Assembly (NCBI GenBank): GCA_008933635.1
Contig: WBUQ01000017.1
Location: forward strand, 1-47,259
DNA: 47,259 nt
Origin: Desulfobulbaceae bacterium
Lineage (GTDB): Bacteria > Desulfobacterota > Desulfobulbia > Desulfobulbales > Desulfocapsaceae
Direction: 5' to 3'
Positions within the stretch are counted from its first letter, which is position 1; the number at the start of each line of letters is the position of its first letter. Below are positions 8,377 through 16,366 of the stretch, piece after piece. The translations under genes were made by a program, and so were the position numbers. The notes beneath the pieces were generated by a model that saw only the letters and a list, made by a program, of their open reading frames with translations, made no database searches and was not told where the DNA came from.

Positions 8377-8777
8377 AGGAGACGATCAGACATATCCGGA
8401 CCGCAGCGGAATTCCATATCGACGAAGGCTGTCATATCATCGAGATGCTGCAGGCCGATGACGACCCTCAGCTTTCCATCGCCCGCGCCCGGGTCGAACC
8501 CGGTGCAACCACCCGCTGGCACCGGCTGACCGGTATCACCGAACGCTATGTGGTCATCGAAGGCGAGGGACTGGTCGAAGTCGGCAGCCTGGCACCGCAG
8601 CAGGTCCACCCCGGCGACGTGGTCCTGATCCCGCCCGGCTGCCGGCAGCGGATCACCAATACCGGTGCCGGCGACCTGCTCTTTCTCGCCATCTGCACCC
8701 CGCCTTTTCAGCCCGGAGCGTACCAGGATATCGAAGACACCTGCCCGAACCACCCTATGCCGAGGAGGACACCATGA
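8373..8777 (+). CDS. Cupin-domain protein
   Basis: This is a small (134-residue) single-domain cupin. Motif 1 reads GATTRWHRLTGITERYVVIEG, with one metal-type His (H50) and Glu (E57); the second His of the classical HxH pair is Leu. Motif 2 is HPGDVVLIPPGCRQRITN, with N at the end in place of the usual last His environment. A C-terminal PPFQPGAYQD resembles the many small cupins annotated as mannose-6-phosphate-isomerase-like. Substrate is unknown. It overlaps both neighbours by 4 bases (ATGA), so it is translationally coupled to the lytic transglycosylase and pirin. Confidence 0.8.
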   Translation: MKETIRHIRTAAEFHIDEGCHIIEMLQADDDPQLSIARARVEPGATTRWHRLTGITERYVVIEGEGLVEVGSLAPQQVHPGDVVLIPPGCRQRITNTGAGDLLFLAICTPPFQPGAYQDIEDTCPNHPMPRRTP

Positions 8778-9628
8778 CCATCCGCACCCCAGTGAAGATT
8801 TCCCAGAGCATCCCCACCCTGGAGGGGGCCGGCGTCCATCTCCGGCGCGCCTTCGGTTTCGGCGATACGGCCCTGTTCGACCCCTTCCTGCTGTTCGACG
8901 ATTTCCGCTCGGACCATCCCGACCAGTACCTGAAAGGTTTCCCCTGGCATCCCCACCGCGGCATCGAGACCATCACCTACGTGCTGGCCGGCGATGTCGA
9001 ACATGGCGACAGCCTCGGCAACCGAGGCACGATCTCCTCTGGCGACGTGCAGTGGATGACGGCGGGCAGCGGCATCATCCACCAGGAGATGCCCAAAGGC
9101 GACGAGAGAGGCCGGATGCATGGCTTCCAGCTCTGGTGCAACCTGCCTGCCGCCGAAAAGATGTGCGCACCGCGCTACCGCGACGTGACGGCGGCAATGA
9201 TCCCGACGGTGACGACAGCAGACGGCGCGGTCATCATGGTTATCTGCGGCAGGGTCGGCGAGACGGCGGGACCGGTGGAGGACATCACCATCGCCCCGCA
9301 GTATCTCGACATCACCGTCCCGGCCGGCGCCGACTTCAGCCATCCGACCCGACCGGGCGACACGGTGGTCGCCTATGTCATCGACGGGTCGGCTTGCTTT
9401 GCGCCGGATGCAAAAACCGAATCCGGCAACTGCAGCCTGCTGGTCTTCTCCGACGGCGACCGGCTTGCCGTCCGCACCGCGAACCGGCAGGCCCGCTTTC
9501 TACTGTTCTCCGGCCGACCGCTGCGGGAGCCGGTGGCCTGGCGCGGCCCGATTGTGATGAATACCGAGGAGGAGTTGCAGACCGCCTTCCGCGAATACCA
9601 CGAAGGCACCTTCCTCAAGCACCGCTGA
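8774..9628 (+). CDS. Pirin family protein
   Basis: This is a 284-residue bicupin of the pirin family. The N-terminal cupin holds the iron-site pattern FPWHPHRGIETITYVL with H59 and H61, and GIIHQEMP with H103 and E105, matching the His3-Glu site of known pirins. Pirins have been described as quercetinase-like enzymes or redox-linked regulators; the role here is unknown. A GAGGAGG ribosome-binding site precedes the ATG, which overlaps the cupin stop. It is the last gene of the cluster and converges on psiE. Confidence 0.9.
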   Translation: MTIRTPVKISQSIPTLEGAGVHLRRAFGFGDTALFDPFLLFDDFRSDHPDQYLKGFPWHPHRGIETITYVLAGDVEHGDSLGNRGTISSGDVQWMTAGSGIIHQEMPKGDERGRMHGFQLWCNLPAAEKMCAPRYRDVTAAMIPTVTTADGAVIMVICGRVGETAGPVEDITIAPQYLDITVPAGADFSHPTRPGDTVVAYVIDGSACFAPDAKTESGNCSLLVFSDGDRLAVRTANRQARFLLFSGRPLREPVAWRGPIVMNTEEELQTAFREYHEGTFLKHR

Positions 9629-9636
9629 ACAGCGGC

Positions 9637-9651
9637 CGGGATCAGATCCCG
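9637..9651. repeat. Inverted repeat between convergent pirin and psiE genes
   Basis: CGGGATC-A-GATCCCG is a perfect 7+1+7 palindrome that overlaps the psiE stop codon. It lies exactly between two convergent genes but has no T-run, so terminator function is only a guess. Confidence 0.3.
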
Positions 9652-10085
9652 ACCTTGCGCTCCTCCTTCGGGCTGAAGATCACCGCCATCGTCCTGACCA
9701 GACCGAGGGAGAAGAGGAGGATGGCGAAACCGGCAAGCGTTTCCGCCACCAGGGTCGCATGGGAGTAGAGCATGACGATCAGCTCGCGGATGATGAAGAT
9801 GATCGCCGGGTCGATCATGCTGTGCAGGCGGATCCGCTTGACCTTCAGGTACTCGATGAAACTGCGGAAGAGCTCGATCATCACCAGGAAGGTGAGGATG
9901 TCGCTGACGGTGTGAGAGAGGTCGACGGCGCGGAAATAGTTCTCGAACAGCAGGTTGAGCGGATAGAGGACCTTCAGCAGCCCGGCGATCAGCAGAAAAA
10001 TAATGTAGACAATCAGTACGTTGATGATGCTGTCGACCGTCCGGTCGAACACCGACAGCATCCTGGCTTTCCCTTCCGCGGCCAT
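9642..10085 (-). CDS. PsiE-like membrane protein (phosphate-starvation-inducible E family)
   Basis: This is a 147-residue inner-membrane protein with about four hydrophobic helices: INVLIVYIIFLLIAGLLKVL, VSDILTFLVMIELF, a PAIIFIIRELIVMLY segment, and a C-terminal AGFAILLFSLGLVRTMAVIF. The pattern and size fit the PsiE family, whose biochemical role is unknown. I chose the ATG at 10085, which has GGAG 6-8 bases upstream, over one 45 bases further out. It is followed by a convergent pirin gene and lies about 100 bases downstream of the GT9 gene on the same strand. Confidence 0.75.
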   Translation of the reverse strand: MAAEGKARMLSVFDRTVDSIINVLIVYIIFLLIAGLLKVLYPLNLLFENYFRAVDLSHTVSDILTFLVMIELFRSFIEYLKVKRIRLHSMIDPAIIFIIRELIVMLYSHATLVAETLAGFAILLFSLGLVRTMAVIFSPKEERKVGI

Positions 10086-10185
10086 GCGCTTTTCTCCATC
10101 GTTTTTCCGACGAGTTAAGCAGAATGACAACAGGATCGGATAAGGAAACGGTCAGTTCCCTGTTCGGCCAGGGAACAGGCCGGGT

Positions 10186-11139
10186 TCAACTCAGGTCCGC
10201 CAGCAGCGGCGTCAATGCTTGCCAGACGGTCTCCACCGTCATATCCCGCAGATCCTTCTGCTCGAGCCAGAGGAAGCGGCCATGCTGGATGCCGGAGAAG
10301 GTCGGCGGGATATGGTCGCTGAACAGGGCAAGGCCTGGCCGCTGCAGGTGGACGGCAATATGGGTGGGCCCGGTGTCGTTGCCGACCACCAGCGCCGCCC
10401 GACCCAGGACCCCCGCCAGCCGGAAGATGTCGAGGACACGGCCGTCTGCCTCGAGCAGCACGTGGCCGCCGGTCTCACGGCAGAGCCCGGTCTCGCCCGG
10501 CCCGGGAACGGTCGCAATCTGCCAGCCCGCCTGCATCAGCCGCTCCGCCAGTTGCCGGTAGAAGGGCCAGCGTTTCTGCGGATGTTCGGCCGATCCGCCG
10601 GGGACCAGGACGATGAAGGGGCCGGTCAGACCCGCCCGACCGAGGATGTCGCCGACATCATCGGCCATCCAGGAGACGTCGCAACGCAGGGTATGCTCCA
10701 CCGGCACCCCTGCCCGCTCAAGGCAGAGGGCAAAATGGTCGGCGGCGCAGCGGTCCTCCGGTCGCCGGCAATACACCGAGCAGCCCCTGGCTCCGCCCAC
10801 CCATGGGGTGCCGCGCAGGAACCAGCGGTAATAGAAACCGGTGCGGCCAACCTGCTGCAGGTCGTAGATGAGATGGAAACCTTCCCGCCGGAGGCGGCAC
10901 CGCAGGGCAAACATGCAGTCCAGGCGCCAGCGGCTGGCCCGGGGATCGATGAAGACCCGGTCCACCCAGGGACAGCGCTCCATCAGTCGCCGGTACGGCG
11001 GGGTGGTCATCACCGTGATTTCAGCCGCCGGATGGTGCAGGCGGATATCGTGCATCGCCCCTTCGGCCTGGACGATGTCGCCCAGGGCGCTCAGCTTGAT
11101 GATCAGGACCCTCTGCCGCCGCTCACTTGCCATCGGCAT
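10186..11139 (-). CDS. Glycosyltransferase family 9 (heptosyltransferase-like)
   Basis: This 317-residue protein has the GT9/ADP-heptose transferase pattern. The N-terminus is RVLIIKLSALGDIVQAEGAMHDIRL, the mid-region LVPGGSAEHPQKRWP contains the GGS-KRWP motif that follows the linker, and VVGNDTGPTHIAVHL is the C-terminal nucleotide-sugar motif. It probably adds a heptose-type sugar to lipopolysaccharide core at the cytoplasmic face of the inner membrane; the exact acceptor is unknown. The start (11139 or 11133) lies inside the upstream DUF6165 gene, overlapping by 17 bases, which indicates one operon. Confidence 0.9.
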   Translation of the reverse strand: MPMASERRQRVLIIKLSALGDIVQAEGAMHDIRLHHPAAEITVMTTPPYRRLMERCPWVDRVFIDPRASRWRLDCMFALRCRLRREGFHLIYDLQQVGRTGFYYRWFLRGTPWVGGARGCSVYCRRPEDRCAADHFALCLERAGVPVEHTLRCDVSWMADDVGDILGRAGLTGPFIVLVPGGSAEHPQKRWPFYRQLAERLMQAGWQIATVPGPGETGLCRETGGHVLLEADGRVLDIFRLAGVLGRAALVVGNDTGPTHIAVHLQRPGLALFSDHIPPTFSGIQHGRFLWLEQKDLRDMTVETVWQALTPLLADLS

Positions 11140-11521
11140 AGGAGGTGTAGGACTTCTCCTCGATTACCCGCGAGCCCATCAGGCCGTTGATCCGGTATTT
11201 CAGCTCGGCCCGCCGGTCATTGGTAAAATAGACCGCCCGTGCCAGTTCGATGAACTCCTCCCCGAAATCCCGCCTCCTCTCGCAGTCCCTGATCGCATCC
11301 TCAATCTCCCAGAGCCGCTCGTTGACGGCCCGCAGGTCCGCGAGCAGTCCGGCAAGGCCATCGGGACCGGCGCCCTGGCGGTCACGGACTCCTTCCAGCA
11401 GTTCGAGCTCGCCTCTCACATTGGCAAGTTTGACGGCGTCCGTCATCCGTTCGCTCTTGATCTGCAGGATCGTGATCTTGTCGAGGAGTTCCCCCCAGGA
11501 TACGGGGATCAGCAGGGACAT
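11123..11521 (-). CDS. DUF6165 family protein
   Basis: This is a 132-residue, mostly helical charged protein: MSLLIPVSWGELLDKITILQIKSE, then a long stretch with many Arg and Glu. It resembles the DUF6165 family, small proteins of unknown function often encoded beside glycosyltransferases. I chose the ATG at 11521 because it matches the conserved SWGELLDK start and has a purine-rich GGAAGAG upstream; a longer reading frame begins at 11695 without support. It overlaps the GT9 gene by 17 bases, so it may assist that enzyme or the saccharide pathway. That link is inferred from position. Confidence 0.75.
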   Translation of the reverse strand: MSLLIPVSWGELLDKITILQIKSERMTDAVKLANVRGELELLEGVRDRQGAGPDGLAGLLADLRAVNERLWEIEDAIRDCERRRDFGEEFIELARAVYFTNDRRAELKYRINGLMGSRVIEEKSYTSYADGK

Positions 11522-11841
11522 GTTCGTTCTCTCTTCCAGGCTAGTCGGTAATGAAAAAGACTTCGGCGGCACCCTTCCCGGCGTGCCGGGTGCGGCATTA
11601 TCATCAAATGGCGGCTGAAAGTCAACCGTGGCAGTATCCCTGGCCGTAACCATGGCGCCACAACCATGTCTCCAGCTGACAGAACAAAATGACACAAATC
11701 TTCTCCATATCCTGATTTGACTTTCCCGCCCTGATCACATAACCTCCTAAGAGCAGAAGACAAAATATCCGGAATGACCGGCCGCCGCATGGATTGCCGC
11801 CGGCACCGGCACACGCAACTCTACCTGCTCGGAGGACAGTC
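11522..11841. other. Divergent intergenic region, DUF6165 to GlsB-like gene
   Basis: These 320 bases hold no supported gene. The right half is AT-richer and contains the candidate promoter at 11717-11745. An imperfect CATGG/CCATG repeat occurs near 11651-11668. No riboswitch or terminator was recognised. Confidence 0.4.
11717..11745 (+). promoter_or_regulatory. Candidate promoter for the GlsB-like gene and Mla-like operon
   Basis: TTGACT (11717-11722) and TAACCT (11740-11745) have a 17-base spacer. The -35 match is good and the -10 weak. It lies about 97 bases before the start of the GlsB-like gene. Confidence 0.35.
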
Positions 11842-12090
11842 ATGGGAATTCTCTCCTGGATCGTCATGGGACTGCTCGTCGGCATCGTCGCCAAGATCGT
11901 CATGCCCGGTGAAGACCCCGGCGGATTCTTCCTCACCGTGGCGCTGGGGATCGGCGGCGCCTTCGTCGGCGGGGCTGTCGCCCGTTTCCTGGGCTTCGGC
12001 TCGTTCACCGGCTTCAACTTCGGCAGTTTTCTGATCGCCACCGGTGGCGCCATCCTCATCCTGGTCCTCTACCGGGCCGCCAGGCGGTAA
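11842..12090 (+). CDS. GlsB/YeaQ/YmgE family membrane protein
   Basis: This is an 82-residue, very hydrophobic protein with three helices rich in glycine: ILSWIVMGLLVGIVAKIVMPG, LTVALGIGGAFVGGAVARFLG and the final FLIATGGAILILVLYRAARR. The MPGEDPGGFF loop after the first helix is the family hallmark (transglycosylase-associated protein, stress-response membrane protein). The molecular role is unknown. GGAGGA lies 7 bases before the ATG. It ends 12 bases before the mlaE-like gene on the same strand, so it is probably the first gene of that envelope operon. Confidence 0.88.
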   Translation: MGILSWIVMGLLVGIVAKIVMPGEDPGGFFLTVALGIGGAFVGGAVARFLGFGSFTGFNFGSFLIATGGAILILVLYRAARR

Positions 12091-12102
12091 AGGAATTGAA
12101 AT

Positions 12103-13266
12103 TTGTCCACGACACCGGTTGATACGATGCCCACGGATACAGACGCTACCGCGTGGCGGCTGACCACCAGCCAGCCGGACCCGTCGACCATGGAGATCGC
12201 CTTTTCCGGCCGCTGGTGCCTCGACCAGCAGCTGCCCACGCCCGATGACCTCGCATCCGGTCTGAGCGGCGACATTTCCCGCCTGACGTTCACTACCGAT
12301 CTCACCGCCTGGGATTCGGCCTTTCTCGCCTACCTTTCGGTGATGATCAAGTTCTGTGCCGGGCGGGGCATCGAGGTCGAGCAGGAGGCCCTGCCGGAGG
12401 GAGTCCGCCATCTGCTGGCCATGGCCGCCGCGGTGCCGGAACAGAAGATCGCCGGGCGCGGCCGAGAACACCGGGGTTTTCTCTACCGGGCTGGAATCGC
12501 GTCTGTGGAGTTCTTCCGCGGCGCACCGGAAATGCTGCGATTCCTCGGCGAGATCATCTTCTCCTTCGGGCACCTGCTGACCGGCAGGATCCACCTGCGC
12601 TGGCGCGACCTGTGGTGGGAGGTCGAAGAGGTCGGCCCGCGGGCGCTCTTGATCGTCTCGGTCATCAGCTTCCTGGTCGGCCTGATCCTCGCCTATCTCG
12701 GGGCCGACCAGCTGCGGATGGTCGGGGCGCAGATCTTCATCGCCGACCTGGTGGCCATCGGCATGGTGCGCGAGATCGGGGCCCTGATGACCGGGATCAT
12801 CATCGCCGGCCGGACCGGCTCGGCCTTTGCCGCCAAACTCGGCACGATGCAGGTCAACGAGGAGATCGACGCCTTCAAGACGCTCGGGATCTCGCCGATC
12901 GACTTCCTGGTCCTGCCCCGGATCATCGCCCTGATGCTGATGGTGCCGCTCCTGACGCTCTATTCTGGCTTCGTCGGCATGCTGGCCGGCCTGTTGATCT
13001 CCACCACCATCTTTGACATCGGCCTGTTCGAGTATTACAACGAAACTATCAGCGCCCTGGAGCTCAAGCACTTCGCGGTCGGCCTGATCAAAGGCAGCGT
13101 CTATGGCGCCATGGTCGCCTATTCCGGCTGCCTGCGCGGCATGCAGTGCGGCCGCAGCGCCGAGGCGGTGGGCGAGGCGGCGACCTCCGCGGTGGTCACC
13201 AGCATCCTGCTGATCACCATTTCGGCATCGATCCTGACCATCCTCTTCTACCAGCTGGGAATCTGA
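12103..13266 (+). CDS. MlaE-like ABC transporter permease with N-terminal STAS-like domain
   Basis: This is the inner-membrane permease of an MCE-type lipid transporter (387 residues). Residues 1-120 look like a soluble STAS-type domain (FSGRWCLDQQLPTPDDL through DLTAWDSAFLAYLSVMIKFC). Residues 160-387 are the MlaE permease, with the conserved REIGALMTGIIIAGRTGSAFAAKLGTMQV and LGISPIDFLVLPR segments. The likely start is TTG at 12103 with AAAGGA upstream; an ATG at 12127 is the alternative. In classical Mla systems the STAS protein (MlaB) is separate, so here it appears fused. It is followed 4 bases later by the ATPase gene. Confidence 0.88.
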   Translation: MSTTPVDTMPTDTDATAWRLTTSQPDPSTMEIAFSGRWCLDQQLPTPDDLASGLSGDISRLTFTTDLTAWDSAFLAYLSVMIKFCAGRGIEVEQEALPEGVRHLLAMAAAVPEQKIAGRGREHRGFLYRAGIASVEFFRGAPEMLRFLGEIIFSFGHLLTGRIHLRWRDLWWEVEEVGPRALLIVSVISFLVGLILAYLGADQLRMVGAQIFIADLVAIGMVREIGALMTGIIIAGRTGSAFAAKLGTMQVNEEIDAFKTLGISPIDFLVLPRIIALMLMVPLLTLYSGFVGMLAGLLISTTIFDIGLFEYYNETISALELKHFAVGLIKGSVYGAMVAYSGCLRGMQCGRSAEAVGEAATSAVVTSILLITISASILTILFYQLGI

Positions 13267-13270
13267 CATC

Positions 13271-14020
13271 ATGGAAGGAGCAGTACCCATCGAAGTCCGC
13301 AATCTGACCATGGCCTATGGCGAATACGTGGTCCAGCACGATATCAGCTTCACCGTCAACCGAGGTGAGATCTTCGTCATCATGGGCGGCAACGGCTGCG
13401 GCAAATCGACCCTGATGCGGTCGCTGATCGGCCTGCAGCGACCGGCCAAAGGGACTGTTCTCTACGACGGGGAGGACTTCTGGAACGTCGACGAGACCGA
13501 GCACCAGCGCCTCAAACGCCGGCTCGGGGTGATGTTCCAGGGTGGAGCGATGTGGAGCTCGCTGACACTCGCCGAAAACGTCGCCCTGCCGCTAGGTGAA
13601 TACACCGGCCTGTCGTCACACCTGATCGACGAGATCGTCTCCTTCAAGCTGGCGCTGGTCGGCCTGGCCGGCTTCGAGGACTTCTACCCGGCCGAACTGA
13701 GCGGCGGCATGCGCAAACGGGCCGGCTTGGCCCGGGCGATGGCGCTCGACCCGGACATCCTGATCATCGACGAGCCGTCCTCCGGCCTCGATCCGCTTAC
13801 CGCCCGCCATCTCGATGAGCTGATCCTCGAGCTGCGGCAGAACTTCGGCACCACCATCGTCGTCATCTCCCACGAGCTGGCCAGCATCCTCAGCATCTGC
13901 GACGACTCGGTCTTCCTCGACGCCCAGACCCGGACCATGATCCCCACCGGCAACCCGAAACAGGCCCTGCAGTCCGGCGATCCCCGGGTCCGCCATTTTC
14001 TCACCAGGGGGGAGGCATGA
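13271..14020 (+). CDS. MlaF-like ABC transporter ATP-binding protein
   Basis: This 249-residue ATPase energises the MCE lipid transporter. Walker A is GGNGCGKST, the signature is LSGGMRKRAGLARAMALDP, and Walker B is ILIIDEPSSGLDP. The GMRKR signature variant and the PSSGLDP motif are typical of MlaF/Ttg2A ATPases rather than of amino-acid importers. It overlaps the downstream mlaD-like gene by 4 bases and follows the permease by 4, a tight operon. Confidence 0.92.
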   Translation: MEGAVPIEVRNLTMAYGEYVVQHDISFTVNRGEIFVIMGGNGCGKSTLMRSLIGLQRPAKGTVLYDGEDFWNVDETEHQRLKRRLGVMFQGGAMWSSLTLAENVALPLGEYTGLSSHLIDEIVSFKLALVGLAGFEDFYPAELSGGMRKRAGLARAMALDPDILIIDEPSSGLDPLTARHLDELILELRQNFGTTIVVISHELASILSICDDSVFLDAQTRTMIPTGNPKQALQSGDPRVRHFLTRGEA

Positions 14021-15036
14021 GCAGGAAGGCCAATCCCACGCTGATCGGCGCCTTCGTCCTCGGCGCCCTGATCCTCGCCATCATCGCGGTCCTGCTGCTG
14101 GCCGGCGACGAGTGGTTCCGCGATCGCCAGCAGCACGTCCTCTATTTCAACGAGGCCGGTCAGGGTCTGCAAGTGGGGGCGCCTGTGGTCTTTCTCGGCG
14201 TCAGGGTCGGTACGGTCAAGCATATCCAGATCGGACTCGAGGAAAAGGGGCAGCGCTTCAAGGTGCAGGTGACCATCGAACTCGACCTGCAGATGATCAA
14301 TACCACGAGCGGCAGGCAGATCGCCCCCGAAGACCGGCTGACCATCCGCCAGCTGGTGAAGATGGGCATGCGGGCCCGCCTGAAGATGCAGAGCCTGCTC
14401 ACCGGCCAGCTCTATGTCGATCTCGCCTTCTATCCCGGCAAGCCGGCTCATTTCGTCAATGGCGACGAGGACGCGGGTGAAATCCCGACCATTCCCACCA
14501 CCGTCGAGGAACTGGCATCGATGCTTGAAGATTTCCCGGTGAAACAGTTCCTCGCCGACCTGGCCTCGATCGGGACATCGACCAGCAGGCTGCTGGCATC
14601 ATCGGCAACGCAGAAGCTCCCCGACAGGCTGGACGCGACGCTGAAAAACCTGGAATCATTGTCGGCCAAACTCGACAGCCGCAGCGAACCGCTGCTGCAG
14701 GAGGTTGATACCGTCCTGGCCGAGATGCACGAGGCGATCGACGCCATTCGCTCGGCGATGGCCAGGATCGGCGGGACGGCCGAGCGGATAGGCAAACTGG
14801 CCGATGCCGGATCACCGGTCTTCAACCGAATCGAGGAGGCCGGGGGCGAACTGGCGGAGGCTTCCAGAACCGTGCAACTGCTCGCCGACGAGGAGTCTCC
14901 CACAATCCAGCAGCTGACCGCTTCACTGCAGGAAATGTCCCGCGCCGCCCGCTCACTGCGACTGCTCGCCGAAAGCCTCGAGCAGCAGCCGGAGTCTATC
15001 CTGCGGGGCAAACGCACCGAGGAGGAACAGCCATGA
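14017..15036 (+). CDS. MlaD/MCE-domain lipid-binding protein
   Basis: This periplasmic, inner-membrane-anchored lipid-binding subunit has 339 residues. One N-terminal helix (about residues 8-30, ending LLLAGDEWF) is followed by an MCE domain (VLYFNEAGQGLQVGAPVVFLGVRVG to about residue 130). The MCE domain includes the MGMRARLKMQSLLTGQLYVDL segment. The C-terminal 180 residues are predicted largely helical/coiled coil, rich in Glu, Ala and Leu. This could form the periplasmic channel or bind the lipoprotein partner. It is translationally coupled to both neighbours (4-base overlaps). Confidence 0.92.
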   Translation: MSRKANPTLIGAFVLGALILAIIAVLLLAGDEWFRDRQQHVLYFNEAGQGLQVGAPVVFLGVRVGTVKHIQIGLEEKGQRFKVQVTIELDLQMINTTSGRQIAPEDRLTIRQLVKMGMRARLKMQSLLTGQLYVDLAFYPGKPAHFVNGDEDAGEIPTIPTTVEELASMLEDFPVKQFLADLASIGTSTSRLLASSATQKLPDRLDATLKNLESLSAKLDSRSEPLLQEVDTVLAEMHEAIDAIRSAMARIGGTAERIGKLADAGSPVFNRIEEAGGELAEASRTVQLLADEESPTIQQLTASLQEMSRAARSLRLLAESLEQQPESILRGKRTEEEQP

Positions 15037-15659
15037 CCGCACTATCACCACGCCGACCGGCCAGCCGCCTCTGCCTTGTCGTCGCCGTCGCCCTGCTGCT
15101 CGCTGGCTGCACCCGTACCCAGCCGATAAACTGGTATCAGCTGGCCGCCGGCGCAGGCGGTCAGACGGACGCCGGCGTTGCGGCTACGGCTCAGCTGATC
15201 ATCGGTCTCGGCCCGATCATACTGCCGGAGTTCCTCAACCGGCAGCAGATCGTCACCCGCGCGGGTGCCAGCCGGGTGGAGCTGGCCGACCGACACCGTT
15301 GGGCGGAACCGCTGCAGGACAACATCGCCCGGGTGATGCGGGAAGATCTCGCCATCCTGCTGGGGACCGAGCAGATCATTATCTACCCCTGGAGTCGGGG
15401 CACCGGGGTGGATTACCAGGTCAAGGTCGAGATCGTCCGCTTCGAAGGGCAAGGCCTTGAACAGGCAGAACTGGAATTCCTGTGGTCGGTACTGGACCGG
15501 GAGGGAGAAATCGTCGTGCCGCAACGGCGTTCCCGCCAGGAGGTGCCGGCCGCATCGGCCGACCATGAAGGGTTGGTGAAGGCCTTCAGCGAGGCGCTTG
15601 CCCGCTGCTGTAGGGAGATAGCGGCGGAACTGGCCCGTCTGCCGGCTCCGCGCTCATAA
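15033..15659 (+). CDS. PqiC-like auxiliary lipoprotein of the MCE transporter
   Basis: This is a 208-residue lipoprotein with signal LLLAGC (lipidated C26) and the NWYQLA start of the mature region, typical of the ABC-type transport auxiliary (PqiC/YmbA) family. It likely anchors the MCE assembly to the outer membrane. It follows mlaD with a 4-base overlap and is the last gene of the operon, 14 bases from the convergent thioesterase. No MlaA or MlaC homologue is seen, so the system resembles a Pqi/Mce type more than E. coli Mla. Confidence 0.87.
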   Translation: MTALSPRRPASRLCLVVAVALLLAGCTRTQPINWYQLAAGAGGQTDAGVAATAQLIIGLGPIILPEFLNRQQIVTRAGASRVELADRHRWAEPLQDNIARVMREDLAILLGTEQIIIYPWSRGTGVDYQVKVEIVRFEGQGLEQAELEFLWSVLDREGEIVVPQRRSRQEVPAASADHEGLVKAFSEALARCCREIAAELARLPAPRS

Positions 15660-15673
15660 CCGGCACCGGGCAT

Positions 15674-16108
15674 TCACTCCGCCGGGCCGTCCGGGGCCAG
15701 CGGGAAGACCGCCGTCACCTCGGCGGGGATCGCCTTCGGCCGGCCGCTGGCCGAATCGACGAACACCCAGTCGGTCTCGCCGCGGGCCAGCAGAATGCCG
15801 TCGTGTTTGCGGATGAAGCGGTAGCGCCTGAGCGACCTGGCCCTGCGGAAATCGACCACCCAGGTCAGGGCCACGATGTCGTCGCCGGCAAAGGCCGGAG
15901 CCAGGTATTCGACATTATGGGTCCTGACCACCCAGGTCGCCCCCAGCGACTGCACCAGCCTGGTGCCACCGATGGTTTCGGAGTGGAGGATGGCGACATC
16001 CTGCATCCACTGGACATAGACAACGTTGTTGACGTGGCCGTTCTGGTCGAGGGCGCTCTCGGGAACGGTGAACTCATGCCGGTATACGGCATCGGGCGGC
16101 GGCTGCAT
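15674..16108 (-). CDS. Acyl-CoA thioesterase (4HBT hotdog family)
   Basis: This single hotdog-fold protein of 144 residues probably hydrolyses an acyl-CoA thioester. The N-terminal motif FTVPESALDQNGHVNNVVYVQWMQD holds the catalytic Asp (D21) with H25, as in the YbgC/4-hydroxybenzoyl-CoA thioesterase group. The central RSLRRYRFIRKHDGILLARGETDWVF strand region is also typical. The substrate cannot be told from sequence. It converges with the MCE lipid transport operon. No clear Shine-Dalgarno site was seen. Confidence 0.85.
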   Translation of the reverse strand: MQPPPDAVYRHEFTVPESALDQNGHVNNVVYVQWMQDVAILHSETIGGTRLVQSLGATWVVRTHNVEYLAPAFAGDDIVALTWVVDFRRARSLRRYRFIRKHDGILLARGETDWVFVDSASGRPKAIPAEVTAVFPLAPDGPAE

Positions 16109-16137
16109 GGTGCTCCTGCTGGTTCTCTGGTGTGGGT

Positions 16138-16156
16138 GCGTATCCGTAGGATACGC
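16138..16156. repeat. Perfect inverted repeat in the thioesterase/GtrA divergent region
   Basis: GCGTATCC-GTA-GGATACGC is a perfect 8+3+8 palindrome, 30 bases upstream of the thioesterase start. It has no T-tract and sits in a promoter region, so an operator is more likely than a terminator. Confidence 0.5.
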
Positions 16157-16366
16157 CTGTTCATTGGATCAGCCAGGGGCAATTGGAATACCAACGGCCG
16201 CTGCTGTCAACCCGTTTTCCCCGCCGCACCGCTGAATGGTGCTCCTCTTCACCGGGTAGGTTCACCTGCCGGGGATTGGCACTGTTTTCCCTGGCATTGC
16301 CCGCCTGAATGCAGTACAGAACTACCTTTCCGCCGGACACCTCAACCCGTTCTCACACCGCCGCCC

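Noticed and set aside
15803-16366. N-terminal extension of the GtrA-like frame across the thioesterase
   Set aside because: Overlaps the thioesterase on the other strand and shows no membrane or family pattern; the hydrophobic protein starts at 16367.
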